Source: an uncultured Bacteroidales bacterium (GTDB lineage Bacteria; Bacteroidota; Bacteroidia; Bacteroidales; GWA2-32-17). Taken from it: a DNA stretch of 37,862 nt. Positions 33,008-37,862 of the stretch are shown here, one piece after another. The stretch spans positions 68,952 through 106,813 of the forward strand of contig CALGPK010000001.1 in the NCBI GenBank assembly GCA_937960415.1, in the 5' to 3' direction. A model generated the notes under the pieces. It was not told the origin of the DNA. It saw nothing but the letters and a program-made list of their open reading frames with translations, and searched no databases. Position numbers and translations under genes: made by a program. The first letter of the stretch is position 1, and every line of letters starts with the position of its first letter.

Positions 33008-35383
33008 ATGAATCGTTTATTATTTTTAAGTTTGTTATTTGTTTTTGTAAACTCGGTATCATCTCAGGTTTACAATTTTGGTAACATATACATCGAAAAT
33101 GCCGGAAATGTATATGTAACAACAGATTTTCAGAACAATCAGGGCGGAAGTATTAATAATTTCGGAACAATTTGGGTTGGAGGTAATTGGGAAAATAATA
33201 ATCCAAACAATTATGCTTTTGTAAATTCAAGTCCCGGAAACGTTAAACTGTTCGGTAACCATCAAACTATCGGAGGAACTAATTCAACTAAATTTTTTAA
33301 TTTAAGCCTCGAAGGTACAGGTATAAAATCTTTATTAATTAACACTGAAGTTGAAGGTACGCTTTTTTTAAACGATAGGGAGCTAGCCACTAATCAGTAT
33401 GTAATGTATGTATCTAATCCTTCTATTAATGCTATAGCATTTACAACTGGTTTTGTAAGCAGTTTGGGCAACGGTTATCTTTCCAGAGCTACAAACACCA
33501 CTCAACCATACATTTATCCCGTTGGATCTTCACTGGGCACTCCCCGATATCGTCCTGTAGAACTTATTCCTACATCCTCTGCTTCGCATGTTATGGGTGT
33601 TCGTTTTGCCAACAACGATCCTACTAACGAAGGCTACGATCGCTCTATAACCGATGGACAGGTAGCAAATATCAATTCCAATTTTTTTCATAAAATTCAC
33701 CGCATTTATGGATTAGATCCTTTTGACATTGTCATTTATTACGACCCAAATCAAGATGGTTCTTTTAATGAAATTGCTCACTGGGATGATTATCCGTGGA
33801 CTCATTGGCGACATACCACTCCGGCAACAGTTACTCCCGGTAACCCACTATATTCCATCGGTATTTCATCTCATGCCGATTTCATGCTAGAACCTTTTGC
33901 TCTTTACGGATGCACTCCTTCTACTCAACCAACAAATATTATTGCAAGTGATACTACCATTTGTGACACACAACCTGTAACACTTACCGTACAAGGTGGA
34001 AACCTTGGAACCGGCGCACAATGGACATGGTATGCCGATAATTGTGGCGGCACACCCATTGGAACCGGTAATAGTATTGTTGTTTATCCCACCACAACAA
34101 CTACATACTATGTCAACGCAGTTGGAAGCTGTGGAACTACTGAATGTACGTATCTTAAAATAGAAATAAGCCCGGCTCCTCAAATAAATATTTCTTCAAA
34201 CAGTCCTTTATGTGTAGGTTCTACATTGAATTTAAATGCTTCGGGAGGTACACAATACCAGTGGTCTGGACCCAATAATTTTACATCAACACAACCCAAT
34301 CCAAGTATTCCTAATGTAACTTTGCAACAAGCCGGCACTTACTATGTAACGGTTTCCAATACTGATGGTTGTACCAGCACCGAACAAATCAATATACAAA
34401 TTTACAATAACCCACAAGGAAGCATAAGCAATGCACAAGTTGTGTGCGAAGGTCAACATGCAACCTTACAAGCAAGTGGTGGAGCAACTTATACATGGAG
34501 TGGACCAAACAATTTTACTGCAACCGGAGCAAACGTGCAAATTTCTAATATAACACAAAACGAATCTGGAACATACTACGTAACCATTACCAACGATGCA
34601 GGTTGTACTTCAGTACTTAATACAACCATTGATATACAACCAATCCCACAAATCGTAGCCTCATACTCTGGAGCCACATGCGAAGGCAACTCTATTACTC
34701 TGACCGCAAGCCCTTCTAACATGCTATCGTACCAGTGGAGTGGACCAAATAATTTTAGTAGTAATCAGCAAAATCCACAAATTTCGAACATCACCTTTAC
34801 TATGAGCGGAACCTATACAGTTACCGTAACTCACAACTGTGGAACTTCAACTGATACAGTTAATGTTATGGTTTATGAAAGACCATCCATTTTGAGCTTA
34901 AACACACAAAACGAAAGTTGTAAAGACATGAAAGACGGACAAATTTCGCCTTCAGTAAGTGGTGGAAACTCCCCATTTACTTACTTGTGGAGTAATGGCA
35001 ATACACAATCTGAGCTTACAAATCTTAGCGAAGGATCTTATTCGGTTACCATTACCGATGCCAAGGGTTGTAGCGTTACAGGAACTGCTTTGATACAAAA
35101 AGGCGAATACGATTGCTTCTTTATACCTACCGTATTTTCTCCCAACGGTGATGGAAATAACGATATACTTTATATCCGCGGGCACGGAATTAAAGAAATG
35201 ATATTCCGAATATACGACCGATGGGGCAATATGATTTTTGAAAGCACCAATCCTCAATTAGGTTGGGACGGAAACTATAAAGGCAAGCCCATGAATGCAG
35301 GTGCTTACGCCTACTATGCAAAAATTGTTTTCGTTAACGGAACCGAAAAAGAAATCAGAAATAACATAACCTTAATACGTTAA
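33008..35383 (+). CDS. T9SS type-B secreted surface protein with Ig-like and SprB-like repeats
   Basis: 791 residues from the ATG at 33008; a TTG two codons earlier is rejected. Signal peptide 1-20 (ending SVSSQ). Residues about 20-300 resemble a beta-rich adhesin region (repeated NNQGG, GNWENNN, then a domain ending YSIGISSHADFMLEPFALYG). Then an Ig-like Cys-bearing domain (about 305-390), three homologous Ig-like repeats each with WSGPNNF and GTYYVT, a SprB-type repeat (SPFTYLWSNG, LSEGSYSVTITDAKGCS), and a type-B T9SS C-terminal domain (FSPNGDGNNDILYI, RIYDRWGNMIFE, GWDGNYKGKPMNAGAYAYY). It is exported by the Sec and type IX systems and stays at the surface. Followed 4 bp later by a PorP/SprF gene. 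Confidence 0.92.
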   Translation: MNRLLFLSLLFVFVNSVSSQVYNFGNIYIENAGNVYVTTDFQNNQGGSINNFGTIWVGGNWENNNPNNYAFVNSSPGNVKLFGNHQTIGGTNSTKFFNLSLEGTGIKSLLINTEVEGTLFLNDRELATNQYVMYVSNPSINAIAFTTGFVSSLGNGYLSRATNTTQPYIYPVGSSLGTPRYRPVELIPTSSASHVMGVRFANNDPTNEGYDRSITDGQVANINSNFFHKIHRIYGLDPFDIVIYYDPNQDGSFNEIAHWDDYPWTHWRHTTPATVTPGNPLYSIGISSHADFMLEPFALYGCTPSTQPTNIIASDTTICDTQPVTLTVQGGNLGTGAQWTWYADNCGGTPIGTGNSIVVYPTTTTTYYVNAVGSCGTTECTYLKIEISPAPQINISSNSPLCVGSTLNLNASGGTQYQWSGPNNFTSTQPNPSIPNVTLQQAGTYYVTVSNTDGCTSTEQINIQIYNNPQGSISNAQVVCEGQHATLQASGGATYTWSGPNNFTATGANVQISNITQNESGTYYVTITNDAGCTSVLNTTIDIQPIPQIVASYSGATCEGNSITLTASPSNMLSYQWSGPNNFSSNQQNPQISNITFTMSGTYTVTVTHNCGTSTDTVNVMVYERPSILSLNTQNESCKDMKDGQISPSVSGGNSPFTYLWSNGNTQSELTNLSEGSYSVTITDAKGCSVTGTALIQKGEYDCFFIPTVFSPNGDGNNDILYIRGHGIKEMIFRIYDRWGNMIFESTNPQLGWDGNYKGKPMNAGAYAYYAKIVFVNGTEKEIRNNITLIR
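34262..34756 (+). repeat. Three tandem Ig-like domain repeats inside the T9SS cargo gene
   Basis: The codons for WSGPNNF recur at 34262-34282, 34496-34516 and 34736-34756, at spacings of 234 and 240 bp (78 and 80 codons). Nucleotide similarity around the motif (TGGnnTGGACCnAAnAATTTTA) is still high, so duplication is fairly recent or maintained by recombination. Confidence 0.75.
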
Positions 35384-35387
35384 GCTT

Positions 35388-36398
35388 ATGAAAACTATAT
35401 TTATATTCACTTTAATGTTTTTAACAGGAATGATTGTGTCGGCCCAGGACATTCATTTTGTAAATCACGACATAACAAAAACCATATACAATCCTTCGTA
35501 TGCCGGTAAAAACGAGCAATCAATGATGGCGGGGATCATTTATCGTGACCAATGGTCGGAAATGGGAAAATTATACAAAACCTACTCGCTAGGAGGCGAA
35601 ATTCTTCTGCCCAATCAATCCCGACAAGCTGGCAATTTGGGGTTAGGACTATGGATTGATAGAGATAATGCCGGATATGTACGTCTTGGCACTAATCAAG
35701 TAGGCCTTTCGGTTGCCTATCATGCTAAACTTAACGACGAGAATATTTTTTCGGGTGGTATTTACGGAGGAATATTAAACCAACATCTAAGTCAAGACAA
35801 CATGCGTTGGGATAGTCAATATAACGGAATTTATTACGATGCCAGCCTTTCATCGAACGAAACGTTTTCGGCCAATAGTATAACAAAGCCCGATGTTGGT
35901 GCTGGAATTTCTTACACTTTTTCTAATCGCAAACAAAAGGGCGAAGGAATAAGCATTCAGACCGGATACGCCATGTATCATTTAAATAAACCCGACATGT
36001 CTTACACCACATCGGGTACAGATAAACTTCATACACGCAGCGTATTTCATTTAAATAGCATTATTGATATACAGAAAACGATTATGGCTATTAATCCATC
36101 TGTATTATACATGCAACAGGGTAAATCTTCTGAACTTTACATGAGTTTAAAAGGTATTTTCGACATCACCAAATCGAAAATGAAGGGTGGCAATATTCAA
36201 AAACTATTAGCCGGCTTTCATTACAGAAATAAAGATGCAATTATAGCAGAGATTGGAATTCAATCGTACAACGTAGCCGTTTCGTTTGCTTACGATTGGA
36301 CTATATCAAGCCTAAAAGGTAAAGGAATTGGAGCATTCGAAATAGGATTAAAATATGATTACCAACTATTTAAAACTTCAAGCAATCGATTATTATAA
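35388..36398 (+). CDS. PorP/SprF family outer-membrane protein
   Basis: 336 residues with a signal peptide (1-19, ending VSAQ). The mature N-terminus (DIHFVNHDITKTIYNPSYAGKNE, beginning after SAQ) and YRDQWSEMGK are PorP/SprF signatures; the remainder shows alternating beta-strand patterns of a barrel (GLWIDRDNAGYVRLGTNQVG, GGIYGGILNQHLSQD, GAFEIGLKYDY). The family anchors or helps translocate T9SS cargo with type-B C-terminal domains. It lies 4 bp after such a cargo gene and 15 bp before another exported protein, so it is probably dedicated to them. Confidence 0.93.
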   Translation: MKTIFIFTLMFLTGMIVSAQDIHFVNHDITKTIYNPSYAGKNEQSMMAGIIYRDQWSEMGKLYKTYSLGGEILLPNQSRQAGNLGLGLWIDRDNAGYVRLGTNQVGLSVAYHAKLNDENIFSGGIYGGILNQHLSQDNMRWDSQYNGIYYDASLSSNETFSANSITKPDVGAGISYTFSNRKQKGEGISIQTGYAMYHLNKPDMSYTTSGTDKLHTRSVFHLNSIIDIQKTIMAINPSVLYMQQGKSSELYMSLKGIFDITKSKMKGGNIQKLLAGFHYRNKDAIIAEIGIQSYNVAVSFAYDWTISSLKGKGIGAFEIGLKYDYQLFKTSSNRLL

Positions 36399-36413
36399 AA
36401 CCTAATTCATACT

Positions 36414-37862
36414 ATGAAAACAATTGTTACAAGCATTTTAATCTGTTTTACAGTTTGCTTGTTTATGAGTAAAGTTTTTGCTCAGGCAAGTATCAACATA
36501 TCGGGAAATCCGCCTAACAGTTCTGCTGGGCTGGATATCGATTTTACCAACAAGGGATTGCTTATCCCTCGTGTATCTCTTACGCAAACTACTTCTTCCT
36601 CGCCTATAACTTCGCCAGAAATAAGCTTAATGATCTACAACACAGCTTCGGTAAACGATGTTACACCTGGTTATTATTTCTGGAACGGCAGCAGATGGAT
36701 TCGTTTCTTAGACTCCAATGTGCGCCCATGGCTGCTAAGTGGTAATAGTGGTACCATTCCCGGCACGGATTTTCTTGGGACTACCGATGCACAACATTTA
36801 GTTATTAAAACCAACAATCAAGAACGTATGAGACTTTTATCTAATGGTCCTGTTTTAATAAACCGTACCACACTTACCTATGCAACCGACTTATTCGAAG
36901 TGCAGGGCAACAGCACATTTCCCGACGCCGTTAATGGCTTTACCGATCAGGCTAATGGCATTGCTGTTAGCGGTATGAACACAACCGTTACAGGTGCAGG
37001 CACAGGAACCGGAGTGTATGGTGCATCGCTTCAAACTGGTTCGGCTGGTGTTAGAGGCGAAGGTAGCAGTTCTACACGCGGAGTTTTAGGAATGACAAAC
37101 CATGCAACTTATGCCGGTGTACAAGGTCAGAATCAACATGGCGATGGCGATGGTATTGTAGGAATTAATGCTGCAAGCTTCAATACCTTAAATGGCACCG
37201 GCGTATTTGGTCAGTCCTCGCAAGGAGGAGGCGCTGCAGCAGGTGTTTATGGCTATAATGACAACCATGCAGGTGCTGCTATCATTGGTTACAATGCCGC
37301 CACTGCTGGGACAGGAAATGGGAAAGGCGTTGTAGGTTATACCAATCAAAGCGGAGCTAGTGCAGCCGGCGTTTACGCTATTAATGCAAATGCTGGCGGA
37401 GAGGCCCTCATAGCAGTTAATTCGGCATCTGCCGGAACAAACATAGGTGATGCTTTATTAGCTCAAACTTCGCAAAATCAAGGATTTGGTGTTTTTGGAA
37501 TAAATTTTCATTCAACTGGAACAGGTGTTGCAGGAGCAGGAAATAATCAAACGGCATCATATTTAACAAACGGAAGCGGAGGAGCATTCACAGGAAATAT
37601 AATTGGAGTTTATGGTAAGGCAACTTCATCTTCAAACTCTACTTTTGGTGGTTACTTTTCGAACAACAATGCTAACGGCTATGCATACATTGGCGGAACG
37701 GATAATTCAGGAACCGTACGAAAAGTTATTGGTCCTGGTTCTGTCAGTACTATCGTATCAGATACTCAAGGCAATAAAGTAACCATGACTTGTCCCGAAG
37801 CACCCGAAATATTGTTTATGGACTTTGGACATGCTAAGCTTGAAAATGGTAGAGCCTATGTA
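36414..37862 (+). CDS. Exported tail-fibre-like GxxG repeat protein, 3' end missing
   Basis: 483 codons from the ATG at 36414 to the right edge, no stop. Signal peptide 1-24 (ending SKVFAQ). Residues 25-150 hold a head domain common to Bacteroidota tail-like surface proteins (SINISGNPPNSSAGLDIDFT, KGLLIPRVSL, GYYFWNGSRWIRF, then LVIKTNNQERMRLLSNG). Residues about 195-405 carry at least eleven GVxG/GIxG units (200, 212, 223, 235, 247, 263, 277, 305, 359, 371, 398), spaced mostly 10-30 residues: a beta-helical or trimeric fibre is likely. The visible end (ITVMTC-like VTMTCPEAPEILFMDFGHAK, ENGRAYV) resembles a terminal domain in which an LDP-F motif usually follows. Third gene of the T9SS cargo operon. 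Confidence 0.87.
   Translation, partial: MKTIVTSILICFTVCLFMSKVFAQASINISGNPPNSSAGLDIDFTNKGLLIPRVSLTQTTSSSPITSPEISLMIYNTASVNDVTPGYYFWNGSRWIRFLDSNVRPWLLSGNSGTIPGTDFLGTTDAQHLVIKTNNQERMRLLSNGPVLINRTTLTYATDLFEVQGNSTFPDAVNGFTDQANGIAVSGMNTTVTGAGTGTGVYGASLQTGSAGVRGEGSSSTRGVLGMTNHATYAGVQGQNQHGDGDGIVGINAASFNTLNGTGVFGQSSQGGGAAAGVYGYNDNHAGAAIIGYNAATAGTGNGKGVVGYTNQSGASAAGVYAINANAGGEALIAVNSASAGTNIGDALLAQTSQNQGFGVFGINFHSTGTGVAGAGNNQTASYLTNGSGGAFTGNIIGVYGKATSSSNSTFGGYFSNNNANGYAYIGGTDNSGTVRKVIGPGSVSTIVSDTQGNKVTMTCPEAPEILFMDFGHAKLENGRAYV

Noticed and set aside
34262-34756. CRISPR-like spaced repeats
   Set aside because: Repeats are 234-240 bp apart and encode Ig domains in frame.

Overview
The window is AT-rich chromosomal DNA from a member of the Bacteroidota. 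Evidence for this is the type IX secretion (T9SS) cargo with a gliding-motility-type C-terminus, a PorP/SprF protein, SusC-like TonB receptors with N-terminal carboxypeptidase-regulatory-like domains, Bacteroidota-restricted families (DUF4492, DUF4625, DUF4783), weak Shine-Dalgarno signals, and several matches to the Bacteroidota promoter (-33 TTTG, about 20 bp, -7 TAnnTTTG). No rRNA, tRNA, CRISPR, IS or phage integrase was seen. I cannot name a genus.

Layout. 1-1752 (-): 5' part of a TPR/PD40 envelope protein cut by the left edge. 1902-4793 (+): secreted M16 metalloprotease. 4805-8947 (-): a compact five-gene operon, read from right to left as a Fur-family regulator, a small His/Cys-rich membrane protein, a TonB-dependent receptor and two His-containing DUF4625 lipoproteins. 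A strong compound palindrome overlaps the operon's -7 box. I read this as an autoregulated metal (probably zinc) uptake system, and it is the most interesting unit here. 9133-14028 (-): bifunctional ftcD, then DUF4783-nadC-yihY-like genes that overlap one another, and a PfkB kinase. 14056-14667 (+): pdxH, divergent from the kinase with overlapping promoters. 14670-16967 (-): a TMTC-like membrane glycosyltransferase with TPRs and a CoA-binding protein.

17096-21840 (+): a respiratory cluster holding a Crp/Fnr regulator, a dihydroorotate-dehydrogenase-like flavoprotein without the usual catalytic Cys, DUF4492, cydA, cydB and a previously easy-to-miss 32-codon CydX-like membrane peptide. 21850-24579 (-): a PAS/GAF hybrid histidine kinase. 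24580-25234: about 650 bp without a gene, filled with palindromic dispersed repeats and perhaps a gene relic. 25235-27614 (-): a second TonB receptor whose signal peptide is broken between two nine-base homopolymer tracts (decay, error, or slippage-based switching). 27665-29537 (-): purine nucleoside phosphorylase and lpxK. 29681-30766 (+): YchF/DUF933-like GTPase with a P-loop of GSGKTT type. 30781-32796 (-): urocanate hydratase, which together with ftcD gives two separated steps of histidine degradation.

33008-37862 (+): a surface cluster driven by a textbook Bacteroidota promoter: a T9SS type-B cargo with Ig-like and SprB-like repeats, a PorP/SprF outer-membrane protein, and a tail-fibre-like GxxG repeat protein cut by the right edge.
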